DNA from: Sphingomonas mollis
GTDB taxonomy: Bacteria > Pseudomonadota > Alphaproteobacteria > Sphingomonadales > Sphingomonadaceae
Direction: 5' to 3'
Length of the DNA stretch: 64,000 nt
Assembly (NCBI RefSeq): GCF_016427505.1
Contig: NZ_JAELXS010000010.1
Location: 47,168-111,167, forward strand
Shown: one piece after another, positions 8,639-16,954 of the stretch
Layout of the letters: each line of letters starts with the position of its first letter
Numbering within the stretch: position 1 is the stretch's first letter
Program-made: the position numbers and the translations under genes
Notes under the pieces: generated by a model
Seen by the model: the letters and a program-made list of their open reading frames with translations, nothing else
Told to the model about the DNA's origin: nothing
Databases searched by the model: none

Positions 8639-9186
8639 GTGTCGGGGTGTCGATAATCATACAGGCCGATGGGAGGGTGTTCACGCGAAGGCGCGAAGCC
8701 GCAAAGAAGATGGTTCGCGCAGAGGCGCGGCGACGCGGAGAAGAAGAATAAGAAGGCGGCGCAGCCATCATCTTCATCGCAGCAACATTCATGATGACAG
8801 CCTGCGACCAGCCCGACGCGCGACACCTCCGCGTCTCCGCGCCTCCGCGCCTCCGAGCGAAACCACCTTCTTCTTTTTCGCTTCGTGGCTTTGCTCCCGC
8901 TCGGTCGCTTGCGATGCGGGTGTCGGATTGTCGACAATTATACAGGTCGATGAAAGGGATGTTCACGCGAAGCCGCGAAGCGGAAAGAAGATGGTTCGCG
9001 CAGAGGCGCAGAGACGCGGAGAAGAAGAAATCGCGTAGCCATCATCTTCATCGCAGCTTCATCGCAACGGCGCTCGTGATGACAGCCTGCGATCGGCCCG
9101 GCGCGCAACACCTCCGCGACCTCCGCGCCTCTGCGCGAAACCACCTTCCTTCTTTTTCGCTTCGCGTCTTCGCGGCTTCGCGTGAA
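8639..9186. repeat. Two tandem copies of a compound palindromic repeat
   Basis: This gene-free stretch (8502-9187) is almost all repeat. Copy 1 spans roughly 8639-8880 and copy 2 roughly 8923-9186. Each starts with a GTCG...ATACAGG segment and a left arm (TTCACGCGAAG..., then GGTTCGCGCAGAGGCGC, then GACGCGGAGAAGAAG). A spacer follows, containing ATCATCTTCATCGCAGC and GATGACAGCCTGCGA. Each ends with a right arm (CCTCCGCG..., GCGAAACCACCTTC, TTTTTCGCTTCG) that is complementary to the left arm. In copy 2 the two arms could pair over about 70 bases with interruptions. The 8-bp GAGACGCG units link it to the inverted repeat at 1992-2167. Confidence 0.75.
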
Positions 9187-9187
9187 C

Positions 9188-9475
9188 CTATCGCCGCCTT
9201 CGGTCCCGCGGTGGCACCGTCAGGTTCAGCCACAGGAAGCTCACTGCCGCGCCGGCCATCACGAGTCCGGTCCACAGCACCGGCCCGAACACCCACCCCC
9301 GCGCCACGATCGCCGCAACGAAACCAGCCGCCAGCAGCGCCCAGCCGGCGAGGCGCCAGCGGCGGGCGTCCGGGGCGGGCAGGCGCCGGCCGAAACGGGG
9401 TTCGTGGTGACGGTCGCTGGCGAGGCCGAACGACAGGAACGCGGCCAGCGCCATCAGCGTGGCGAGGATAGTCAT
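9188..9475 (-). CDS. DUF3325 family small membrane protein
   Basis: A 95-residue protein with three predicted membrane helices: TILATLMALAAFLSFGLA, WALLAAGFVAAIVARG, and LWTGLVMAGAAVSFLWLNL. Its length, the LASDRHHEPRFGRR block after helix 1 and its place directly after a PepSY gene fit DUF3325, a family found in siderophore-uptake operons. ATG 9475 overlaps the PepSY stop by four bases, so it is translationally coupled. It is the last gene of the operon. Its biochemical role is unknown. Confidence 0.78.
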   Translation of the reverse strand: MTILATLMALAAFLSFGLASDRHHEPRFGRRLPAPDARRWRLAGWALLAAGFVAAIVARGWVFGPVLWTGLVMAGAAVSFLWLNLTVPPRDRRRR

Positions 9476-11064
9476 TCCGCCGCGACCGCTTCGGGCAGGC
9501 GCACCGTGTCGGCCGGCGTCCGGATCGCGCGCGGCTTGCGGACGCGGGGCCGGTGGCGGGCGACGCGGCGCGCGGTCCAGCCGAAACCGAGGCTGAGCAC
9601 CAGCAGCACCGCATCGACCGTCGCCATCAACCAGTCCGATGCCGCGATCCACTGGACCAGCCCCGGTCGCAGGACCAGCAGGTCGCACGCGATCACGCCG
9701 ATCAGCCCGATCGCGGTCGCCGCCAGCAGCATCGTCCAGCCCCGCACCGGCCGCAGGACCAGCGCCGCCAGCGCGGCGATGCCCCAGGTGACGAACAGAA
9801 CCGTGATCTCCCGCTCCGCCCGGTCGGGGGTGGCGAGCGGCAACAGCCGGTTGGCGAGGAACAAGCCGGTGCAGCCGAGCGGAAAGCCGGCGATGACCGC
9901 GATGTTCAGCCGCTCGACGACGCGGAATCCGAACGGCGGGCGCAGCGGATCGGCCAGCTTCTCGCGCCGCTTCACTGTCCACAGGACGAGGCCACTGGCC
10001 ACCATCACCGTGCCGCCCAGCCCGCACAGGAAATACAGCCAGCGCATCGTCAGGTCGCCGAAGCGGCCGGCGTGCAGGCCGATCATCGCGCCGTATGTGG
10101 TGATCGCGCCGTTCGGCGGAGGCGACCGCCACAACAGCCGCCCGGTGACGCCGTCATAGGTGACGCGCGCGCCATAGGTGGCCAGCGTCGCCTTGCTGGC
10201 CCGCGTCATCGTGACGCGCGCCGCGGCGTCGCCGGGTTCGGCCACCTCGATAAAGCCGACCGGGCCGCCCAGCTGGTGCTCGCCGTCGCGGACCAGCGCG
10301 GCCAGATCGACCAGCGGCGCGGGGCGGCCGGTCCGGGCGACCGCCTCCGACGCGGGGAACAGCGCGGTGAACAGCTTCGTACCGTCGGCATAATTGGCGA
10401 CGGTCGCCCACGGCATCAGCATCGTCGCCAGCGTGACGAGGCCGGTATAGGTAATCATCAGATGGAACGGCAGGCCCAGCACCGCGGTGGCGTTATGCCC
10501 GTCGAGCCACGACCGCTGGCCCTTTTCCCGGCGCAGCGTGAAGAAGTCTCTGAAGATCTTCTTGTGCGTCACGATCCCGGTCAGGATCGCGACCAGCATC
10601 ATCATCGCTGCCACCCCGACCAGCCAGCGCGCCCAGATCACCGGCATGTAATGAAGGTCGAAATGGAAGCGGTAGAAGAAGTCGCCGCCCCGCGTCTCGC
10701 GCGCGACGGGCGCACCGTCCGCGCCGATCAGCGCGAAGGTGTCGCGCCGGCGTCGCCGCTCGCCCTTGGCGGCCGGATCGGGCTGCGGCACCCAGAAGAC
10801 ATAGGTGCCGGGGCCGTCGGTGCCGGCGATCGTGACGAACCACGTCTTCGCATCCGGCACCTTCCGCTCCAGGAAACGCTGCGCACCGGCGAGCGCCGCC
10901 AGCGGCCGTTCGACACGCGGGGTTTCCGGTCGCATCCAGCGGTTGAGCGGCTCGCGCCAATAGGCGGCGGTGCCGGCGACGAAGATGATGAACAGCACCC
11001 AGCCGAGCAACAGCCCCGACCAGGTGTGGAGCGTCGATTGCGACTGGCGGAAGCCCCGGTTCAT
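9472..11064 (-). CDS. PepSY-associated TM protein, siderophore/ferric reductase type
   Basis: A 530-residue inner-membrane protein of the PepSY_TM family. It opens with the typical QSQSTLHTWSGLLLGWVLFIIFVAGTAAYW helix. HFDLHY and a second helix follow near residues 180-205, then LDGHNATAVLGLPFHLMITYTGL. A periplasmic PepSY-like part is followed by four to five C-terminal helices. Conserved His residues in the helices fit heme-dependent reduction of periplasmic ferric siderophore, as shown for FoxB-like members. ATG 11064 aligns with the family start. It lies between DUF3649 and DUF3325 in the iron operon and overlaps the latter. Confidence 0.85.
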   Translation of the reverse strand: MNRGFRQSQSTLHTWSGLLLGWVLFIIFVAGTAAYWREPLNRWMRPETPRVERPLAALAGAQRFLERKVPDAKTWFVTIAGTDGPGTYVFWVPQPDPAAKGERRRRRDTFALIGADGAPVARETRGGDFFYRFHFDLHYMPVIWARWLVGVAAMMMLVAILTGIVTHKKIFRDFFTLRREKGQRSWLDGHNATAVLGLPFHLMITYTGLVTLATMLMPWATVANYADGTKLFTALFPASEAVARTGRPAPLVDLAALVRDGEHQLGGPVGFIEVAEPGDAAARVTMTRASKATLATYGARVTYDGVTGRLLWRSPPPNGAITTYGAMIGLHAGRFGDLTMRWLYFLCGLGGTVMVASGLVLWTVKRREKLADPLRPPFGFRVVERLNIAVIAGFPLGCTGLFLANRLLPLATPDRAEREITVLFVTWGIAALAALVLRPVRGWTMLLAATAIGLIGVIACDLLVLRPGLVQWIAASDWLMATVDAVLLVLSLGFGWTARRVARHRPRVRKPRAIRTPADTVRLPEAVAAE

Positions 11065-11074
11065 GCCCAGATGC

Positions 11075-11407
11075 TCATACCCGGCCCCCCATCGCGACCG
11101 ACAGCCATGCGATGGCCCCGGCGACCGCGCCAGCGACCAGCAATGTCCACAGCGCCCGCCAGCCGCTGCGCGCGGCATAGGCCCACATCGCGGCCCCGGC
11201 GCAGAGGGCAAAGGCGACCATGGTGGCGGTGACGGTCGCGCCCGCCGGCGTCATCGGCAGCAGCCGGGCCAGCGCCATCGCCCACAGGCTGGCGACCGCA
11301 TAGCCGACCGGCATGGCGGCGAGGATGCGAAGGCTCGCATCGCCGCGCCGTCGCCATGACATTCCTCTGCGCCGCGCCATGTCCGGTCCCGCCCTGTCCG
11401 CTCCCAT
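11075..11407 (-). CDS. DUF3649 family membrane protein
   Basis: A protein of about 110 residues with three predicted helices: AAMPVGYAVASLWAMALA, GATVTATMVAFALCAGAAMWAYA and ALWTLLVAGAVAGAIAWLS. The RILAAMPVGYA start and the pairing with PepSY and a TonB receptor fit DUF3649, annotated as an iron-uptake accessory. ATG 11407 has GAAGGCGAG upstream; ATG 11380 and ATG 11362 are in-frame alternatives that remove only the basic N-terminus. It begins 15 bases after the receptor stop, so the four genes form one operon. Confidence 0.78.
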   Translation of the reverse strand: MGADRAGPDMARRRGMSWRRRGDASLRILAAMPVGYAVASLWAMALARLLPMTPAGATVTATMVAFALCAGAAMWAYAARSGWRALWTLLVAGAVAGAIAWLSVAMGGRV

Positions 11408-11422
11408 TGCCCGGCTCGCCTT

Positions 11423-13675
11423 CTAGAAGGCCACGCGGATGTTGCCCATCACCCGCCGCGGTTCGCCATAGAAGCCGCCCGGCCCGCCAAAGGCGAAGCG
11501 GACGTTGCGGTAATAGCCCTTGTCCAGCAGGTTGGTGGCGTTGACGCTCAGCGTCACGCGTTCGGTGATCTTGTACCGGCCGAGCAGGTCGACGGTGGCA
11601 TAGGCGCCCTGTTCGACCGTGCCGGGGATCAGCACCGGCGTGCCGTTGGCGTTGAAACGACCCGACGGCACGTTGCCCCGGTCGAAGATGCGCGACTGCG
11701 CGGTGACGCCCCCGCCGATCGTCAACCGGTCACCCGGTAAACGATACGTCGTGTAGACGCGCCCGACATGCAGCGGGAACCACGGCACGGCGCGGACGCC
11801 CAGCCGATCCTCGGTCCGGGCATAGGTATAGCTGCCGTTGATCGTCCAGCCGGGCAGCGGATCGCCCGACACTTCCGCCTCGCCGCCCCAGGTCTTGATG
11901 CCCGACACCGAGATCGACGGCGTCAAATTGCCCGGCAGCGAGTTGGGAATGCCGTTGGGGTCGGTAAGCGTCAGATTGTCCTGCTTGATGTGGAAACCCG
12001 CGACCGACAGGGTGAAGCCTTCGCCGAACGGCGTCGCCTTCACCCCCGCCTCGTAATTCGCGCCCGTCGTCGGGGGCAGGACGTCGTTGTTCACGTTGCG
12101 CGCGGACACCGGATTGAAGACCGACGCGTAGCTGGCATAGAGCGACACCGCCTTGGTGAGATCGACCACGACACCGCCATAGGGCGCCCATTTCTTTTCG
12201 TGCTGCACGCTGTTCGGACCATCCGGCACCAGCGCACCGGCGGCATTGTAATCGTTCCGATCGACGCGGTAATCGGTGTAGCGCGCACCGACGATGACCT
12301 TCAGCCAGTCCGCCGGGTTCAGTCGCACGACGCCGTATCCGCCGATCTGGCGCAGGTCCTGCGAGAACAGCAGCGCATCGGTACGGACGATGGCCGGCCG
12401 GGGGATGGCGGGGTTCCACGGATCGATATCGATCGTGGCGGCGGTCGGATAACCGGGAGTAATTGCAGTGGTGAAGCCAGTGCGGCCAGCCGCGAAATCG
12501 CGCTCGAAATAGTTCAGGCCACCGACCACCTCATGCTCGCGGCCGAACAGCCTGACCTTGCCCGCGACATAGCCATCGACCGAATCCTCGTTCTGGTCGA
12601 CCTCGCCGTAAAAGCTGAACGGCGTGCCGATGCCGGTGCCGTCGCGATTGGGATAGCCGTTGGGCGCGTTGAACAACGTGCTGTCATTGTCGCCGCGCCG
12701 ACCGTTGTAGCTGACCCGCGCCACCCAGTCGCGACCGATATCCTGTTCGACCGACGCGAACACCGTCGTCGTCTCGCGCAGCCACTGGTTGAAATTGGCG
12801 GCGGTGCTGAACGATCGCGGGAAGTTCGTCTTCGTGCCGTCGCTATAGAGCAGCGGCACCGATCCCCAGCCGGAACCGCGCGAATCCGTGCGCAGATAAT
12901 CCGCCCCGATGCGCAGCCGGGTGTGCGGCGTCACGTCCCATTCGATCGTGCCGTACAGCACGGGAATACGATCATGCTGGTAATCTATATACGACGCCCG
13001 GTCGGTGTACGCCGCGACGATGCGCGCGCGGACCGATCCGTCCTTCGTCACCGGCCCGCCGACATCGCCCTCGAAGCGATAGGTCGAGAAGCTGCCGCCC
13101 TGCATCGTGTAATAGCCGCGGAATTCGGCCGGCGCGCGCTTGCGGATCAGGTTCACCGTCGCCGACGGATCGCCGACCCCCGCGACCAGACCGGCCGCCC
13201 CGCGGATCACCTCGACCCGGTCATAGATCGCCATGTCGCCGACCGCGCTGTTTTCGTACCCGCTGACCTGATAGATCGTCGGCACGCCATCCAGCTGGAA
13301 ATTGCGCACCGCGAAGCCGCGGATGTTGAAATTGGTACGGTTGCTGTCGGTGGTGGAGATCGTGACGCCGGGCGTCTGGGCCAGCACCTCGATCACGCTG
13401 GTGAGGTTGAAATCCTCGATCCGCTGGCGATCGACGACGGTCACCGATTGCGGCGTTTCCTTCAGCGTCAGCGGCAGTTTCATCGCCGTGGTCGGCCGTT
13501 TGTCCTTTTCGCCGGTGACGACGATGTCCTGATCCTGATCGGGCTCCCCGGCACCGGTGCCGGCGTCCGCTGATGATGATGACGATGGGGACGGCGACGG
13601 TATTGCGGCAGGATCGATCGCCGGCGCCCCCGCCAGAACAAGCGCCATCGACAACAGGCTAGAACCAGCCAACAC
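11423..13675 (-). CDS. TonB-dependent siderophore receptor
   Basis: A 750-residue outer-membrane receptor with a signal peptide, a Ser-rich spacer and the TonB box-like [11 protein letters not shown] near residue 50. The plug domain contains [29 protein letters not shown] and [28 protein letters not shown]-like blocks. The 22-strand barrel ends in a terminal Phe ([10 protein letters not shown]). The ETPQSV and RGFA motifs place it with ferric-siderophore (FhuE/FpvA-like) receptors. I chose GTG 13675, behind AAGGGG; ATG 13648 is the nearest alternative. A Fur-box-like site lies 18-32 bases upstream. It heads the receptor-DUF3649-PepSY-DUF3325 operon. Confidence 0.92.
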   Translation of the reverse strand: [750 protein letters not shown]

Positions 13676-13692
13676 TTCACCACCCCTTTATT

Positions 13693-13707
13693 TGATAGCT
13701 ATTCTCA
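13693..13707 (-). promoter_or_regulatory. Fur-box-like operator
   Basis: Read on the minus strand the site is TGAGAAT-A-GCTATCA, a 7-1-7 palindrome close to the TGATAAT/ATTATCA Fur consensus (11 of 14 positions). It lies just upstream of the receptor start, consistent with iron repression. Confidence 0.6.
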
Positions 13708-13912
13708 TTAGCGAACAAGGGCGGGGGCGTAAACCCTCATGACGGATCGTTCATGGTTTTTATGTCCCGGATGGAACCCACCGGCGGAAACGGGTGCGTT
13801 AACCCATATTTACTCCGGAAGATTTTATACCCTCGCATATCTTATCGTCGGCAAAACCGGTGATAGGCCCGGCCGGCACGCATCCCGCCTGCATACGGGC
13901 GTGAAATATCCT

Positions 13913-14341
13913 ATGGAAATCAGTGCAATCGCCGGCCTGTCGGTCCTGGTCGTTGAGGACATGTATCTGATCGGCGCCAGTCTGGCCGCGGGGCTGGAAC
14001 AGGCCGGCGCGCATGTCATCGGCCCGATCGGCACCGTCCGGGAAGCACTGGCCGCGCTCGATCCGCTGCCCGATCTCGCGACGCTGGACATACAACTGGA
14101 CCGCGAGACGTCGTTCCCGGTCGCCGACGAACTGGTCCGGCTGGGCATCCCCTTCGTCTTCGCGACGGCGACGGGCAGCAGCATTCCGGCCGCGCATCGA
14201 GAGCGTATCGTCTGCGCCAAACCCTATACGATCATCGCGATCCTGACGGCGCTGCACCGCGCGCTGGCGGGTGCCGGCATCAGCAATCCGCCCGTAATGG
14301 CCGCGACAATCGTCACGCAACGCCTTGTCTTATCGGCCTGA
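13913..14341 (+). CDS. Single-domain response regulator (REC only)
   Basis: A 142-residue stand-alone receiver domain. The acidic pocket is Glu15-Asp16 in LVVEDMYL, the phosphoacceptor is Asp59 in ATLDIQLD, and Lys103 in CAKPY is the conserved lysine. There is no output domain, so it probably acts by protein-protein contact or as a phosphate sink. ATG 13913 gives a compact domain start. No partner kinase is adjacent; the hybrid kinase at 31.4 kb is too distant to assign. Confidence 0.85.
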   Translation: MEISAIAGLSVLVVEDMYLIGASLAAGLEQAGAHVIGPIGTVREALAALDPLPDLATLDIQLDRETSFPVADELVRLGIPFVFATATGSSIPAAHRERIVCAKPYTIIAILTALHRALAGAGISNPPVMAATIVTQRLVLSA

Positions 14342-14380
14342 AACGGACATCCGCGAACCGAACAGGCTGGGGGCAGCGCC

Positions 14381-15163
14381 GTGAACACCAACCGCACCAT
14401 GGACGTCGCCGCGCTTGCCGCGCTGGTATGGATCGCAGCCGCCACCCTGCATGAAGGGCTGGGGCACGGCGTCGCGTGCCGGCTGATGGGCGGCGACCCG
14501 ATCGGCTGGAGCACCTTCCACTTCAACTGCGACCATCGATCGGTATCGCTGCCGGGATGGCGGACGATCGCGGGGGCGGGCACCGCCGTGAACGTCGTCC
14601 TGATGGTATTCGGCTATCTGTGGTGGCGTCGCGGCATCGACCCGATGGCCCGGCTGGCGGCGTGGACCGTCGTCGCCGTGAACGGCCTGACGACATTCGG
14701 CTATCTGGTGTTTTCGGCGGCCTTCGGGATCGGCGACTGGAATACGGCCGGCGTGATCGCCGGCGTGTCGAACACCGGGCTGGCGCGGGCCATGCTGGCG
14801 ATCATCGGCATCGCCGGCTATGTCGCCGTCATCCGTTTGAGCGGCACGATGCTGTCACGGATGCTGCAAGGCCCGACCGCGACGGCGGACGCGCGGCGGA
14901 TCACGACGACCATCTGGCTGACGACGGGTATCGTCTCGCTGTTGGCGGGCCTGATGGCGGGGGCCGACTGGCGCTCGACCCTGGGGGCCGCGCTCGGCGT
15001 GGCGCTGGGCGGCAATGCGGGGCTGCTGACCATTCCCCGCTTCACGACGTCATCGAACGAGCCGGGGACGTTCGCGCCCCGCAAAAGCGTGGCGTTGCGC
15101 GTGGTGGCGGTCCTGTCGGTCGCGGCCTTCGTATCGATCCTCGGTCCGGGCGTGCGCCTCTGA
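14381..15163 (+). CDS. Polytopic membrane protein with HEGLGH motif
   Basis: A 260-residue protein with about six predicted membrane segments. In the first helix, ATLHEGLGHGVACRLMGGDPIGW resembles the active-site helix of membrane metalloproteases, but the spacing is HExxxH rather than the M50 HExxH. No second-site NPDG motif was found. It is best called an uncharacterised membrane protein that may bind metal. The start is GTG 14381 with a purine-rich GGGGGCAG upstream. It is convergent with the SGNH hydrolase and lies 39 bases after the response regulator. Confidence 0.65.
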   Translation: MNTNRTMDVAALAALVWIAAATLHEGLGHGVACRLMGGDPIGWSTFHFNCDHRSVSLPGWRTIAGAGTAVNVVLMVFGYLWWRRGIDPMARLAAWTVVAVNGLTTFGYLVFSAAFGIGDWNTAGVIAGVSNTGLARAMLAIIGIAGYVAVIRLSGTMLSRMLQGPTATADARRITTTIWLTTGIVSLLAGLMAGADWRSTLGAALGVALGGNAGLLTIPRFTTSSNEPGTFAPRKSVALRVVAVLSVAAFVSILGPGVRL

Positions 15164-15186
15164 CGGCTGGCGGCTTCAGGCCGTTT

Positions 15187-15774
15187 TCAGCCGGCCGCCC
15201 GTATCGCCCCCGTATCGCCCAGCGCCCGCTCGATCGCGGGCATCATCGCATCGGCGACCAGCGTGATGGCGGCTGCGTTGGGATGAAAGCGGTCGGCCAG
15301 CACCATCGCCGGATGGCCCAGCACCCCGGCGGGGAAGAACGCACAAGTGTTCGCGCCATGTTCGGTCGCCAGCAACGCATGCACACCCAGATACGCCGCG
15401 GCGCGATCGCGCAGGATGGCCGGCGGATCGACGATGGTCAGCAGCACGGGCACGCCGCACCGCCCCAGTTCGATCAGGATCGCCGCCAGATTGGCACGCA
15501 TCGACGCCGGGGCTACCTGACGCAGCACATCGTTGGCGCCCACCTGCACGATCGCGAGATCGGGGCGACGGGTCAGCCGCGACATCACCGTCGGCAGGCG
15601 GCGCAACACGTCCCCCGTCATGTCGCCGGATACGCCGGCATTGATGACGCAGGCGTCCGGCCAGTCGACGCGCAGACGCTGTTCGATCCGGGCGGGCAGG
15701 CTGTCGGCCGAGGTCAGGCCGTAACCGGCGATCAGGCTATCGCCGATCGCCAGGATGAGCGGGGAGGAAATCAT
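15187..15774 (-). CDS. SGNH/GDSL hydrolase (TesA-like esterase)
   Basis: A 195-residue SGNH hydrolase. Block I is IGDSLIAGYG with nucleophile Ser13, block II is the Gly of NAGVSGD, block III is GANDVLR (Asn81), and block V is DRFHPN with Asp161 and His164. The set and the length match arylesterase/lysophospholipase TesA relatives. No signal peptide is visible, so it is probably cytoplasmic, unlike E. coli TesA. ATG 15774 starts directly at the first strand. Confidence 0.87.
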   Translation of the reverse strand: MISSPLILAIGDSLIAGYGLTSADSLPARIEQRLRVDWPDACVINAGVSGDMTGDVLRRLPTVMSRLTRRPDLAIVQVGANDVLRQVAPASMRANLAAILIELGRCGVPVLLTIVDPPAILRDRAAAYLGVHALLATEHGANTCAFFPAGVLGHPAMVLADRFHPNAAAITLVADAMMPAIERALGDTGAIRAAG

Positions 15775-15849
15775 CGTTCCCGAACAGATAGGAAGAACGA
15801 TGGCGGCCGGAAAGGATGCCGGTCCATCGCCGATGGACCGGCGATCGAC

Positions 15850-16221
15850 CTATTTCGCGTCCGACGCCTTGCGCCGCGTGCCGGTCGCGGCTTTCGCGCG
15901 GCGGGGCTTGGGGGGCGATTTCGGTGCGGACCGGGGCGATGATTTCGGCGCAGGCTTGGCTGGTGCCTTCTTGCGGCCGGTCAGCGCATAGAACAGTCCG
16001 CCCACCACACCCGCCGCCACGACAGCGATCGCACCGATATAGGCGGTGCGCGGTTCGACCGACGGCAGCCGGGCGACGATGTCGGTCACGGTGCTGCTGA
16101 CCGTGCCGTCATCCTTGCCCGACGATGCGTCCGCTGCGGGGGCGGCGGACTTGGCGTGGGGCGGCTCGGCGATCGGGTAGGGGGACTGGTTCCCGGCCGG
16201 GACGGTAGGAGAATGGGACAT
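15850..16221 (-). CDS. Single-TM protein with basic Pro/Lys/Ala-rich tail
   Basis: A protein of about 123 residues. A polar N-terminal part (residues 1-60) is followed by one membrane helix, AYIGAIAVVAAGVVGGLFYAL. The tail has about 45 residues rich in Lys, Pro, Ala and Ser (KKAPAKPAPKSSPRSAPKSP and onward). Such tails occur in nucleoid- or envelope-associated bacterial proteins, but I recognise no family. ATG 16221 is preferred over the 16299 extension, which runs toward a repeat. Confidence 0.6.
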   Translation of the reverse strand: MSHSPTVPAGNQSPYPIAEPPHAKSAAPAADASSGKDDGTVSSTVTDIVARLPSVEPRTAYIGAIAVVAAGVVGGLFYALTGRKKAPAKPAPKSSPRSAPKSPPKPRRAKAATGTRRKASDAK

Positions 16222-16308
16222 GATGATCTTTCGCGGTTGATCCAGGATAACGTCTGGTTGCCCGGAGGGTTGCTCGGGGATGAACCACTGACGGATCATC
16301 CCCCCGCC

Positions 16309-16373
16309 GTTCGGCCTGAGCGAAGTCGAAGGCCAGTTCTCCGCAAAGTGCTTCGACTTCGCTCAGCACGAAC
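16309..16373. repeat. Inverted repeat with CTGAGCGAAGTCGAAG core
   Basis: Arms 16309-16334 and 16348-16373 are nearly perfect reverse complements (GTTCGGCCTGAGCGAAGTCG against its partner) around a 13-base loop. This core is a common intergenic palindrome in sphingomonad genomes. It lies downstream of the DUF3597 gene and could terminate it. Confidence 0.8.
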
Positions 16374-16393
16374 GGGCTGATTAAATCTGATCC

Positions 16394-16798
16394 TCAGTTG
16401 CGCAGCGAATCCGGCACCACGCCGCCATTCTCGGCCAGCTTCGCCATCACCGCCTTGTGCAGCGCGATGTTCTGTTCGGCGCTGCCGTCGGCACCGGCCT
16501 GCACGCCCAGCTCGTCACCCAGTTCCTTGCGCGCGGACAGGCTGGAATCCAGATCGAGCAGTTTCAGCAGATCGACGATCGACGTCTGATAATTACCGCC
16601 GCCATCCTTCATCGACGCCATTTCCGACAGCACCGCGCCGACATCGACATTCTGTGGTGCCTCGGCCGGGGCGGGCGCGGGGGTCGGGGTGGCTGCCGGA
16701 GCCGCCTGCGGGGCGGGAGTTGGCGCGGCGGGGGCCGCAGGGGCGGCCGCCTTGGGGTGGCCGAAGATCTTCCCCATGATATTGCCGAAGATGCTCAT
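16394..16798 (-). CDS. DUF3597 domain protein
   Basis: A 134-residue protein. The N-terminus MSIFGNIMGKIFG is followed by an Ala/Pro linker (residues 16-48). The C-terminal DUF3597 domain, residues 50-134, contains VDVGAVLSEMA, NYQTSIVDLLKLLDLDSSL and ARKELGDELG. Solved relatives of the domain are small helical bundles with no known function. The start codon at 16798 is clear. It is a single gene between two unrelated ones. Confidence 0.85.
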   Translation of the reverse strand: MSIFGNIMGKIFGHPKAAAPAAPAAPTPAPQAAPAATPTPAPAPAEAPQNVDVGAVLSEMASMKDGGGNYQTSIVDLLKLLDLDSSLSARKELGDELGVQAGADGSAEQNIALHKAVMAKLAENGGVVPDSLRN

Positions 16799-16954
16799 CG
16801 TGTCCGTCCTTCATGACGCCCGCACCGGGGCGATTGTCGCCAAGAACGACGCGGACCGCGCAGAAGGTCCGTGCCGAATAGGGCATACCGGAACGTAACC
16901 CCGCCGATGCGCGCTTGTGACCCGATGCGCCCACGCGCAGCCAGGAGACACAGC

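Noticed and set aside
8502..8966. N-terminal extension of the AI-2E permease
   Set aside because: The reading runs through the dispersed repeats and is low-complexity; family length fits ATG 8501.
8639..9186. CRISPR-like array
   Set aside because: Only two units, spacers are similar rather than unique, and the units are long palindromes; no cas gene is nearby.
9476..10132. Long minus-strand frame ahead of DUF3325
   Set aside because: It is out of frame with, and overlaps, the PepSY gene; only the 95 residues from ATG 9475 are protein-like.
11768..13573. 601-codon open frame on the plus strand
   Set aside because: It is exactly antisense to the TonB receptor, has Arg/Asp-rich composition without domains, and is a GC-bias shadow.
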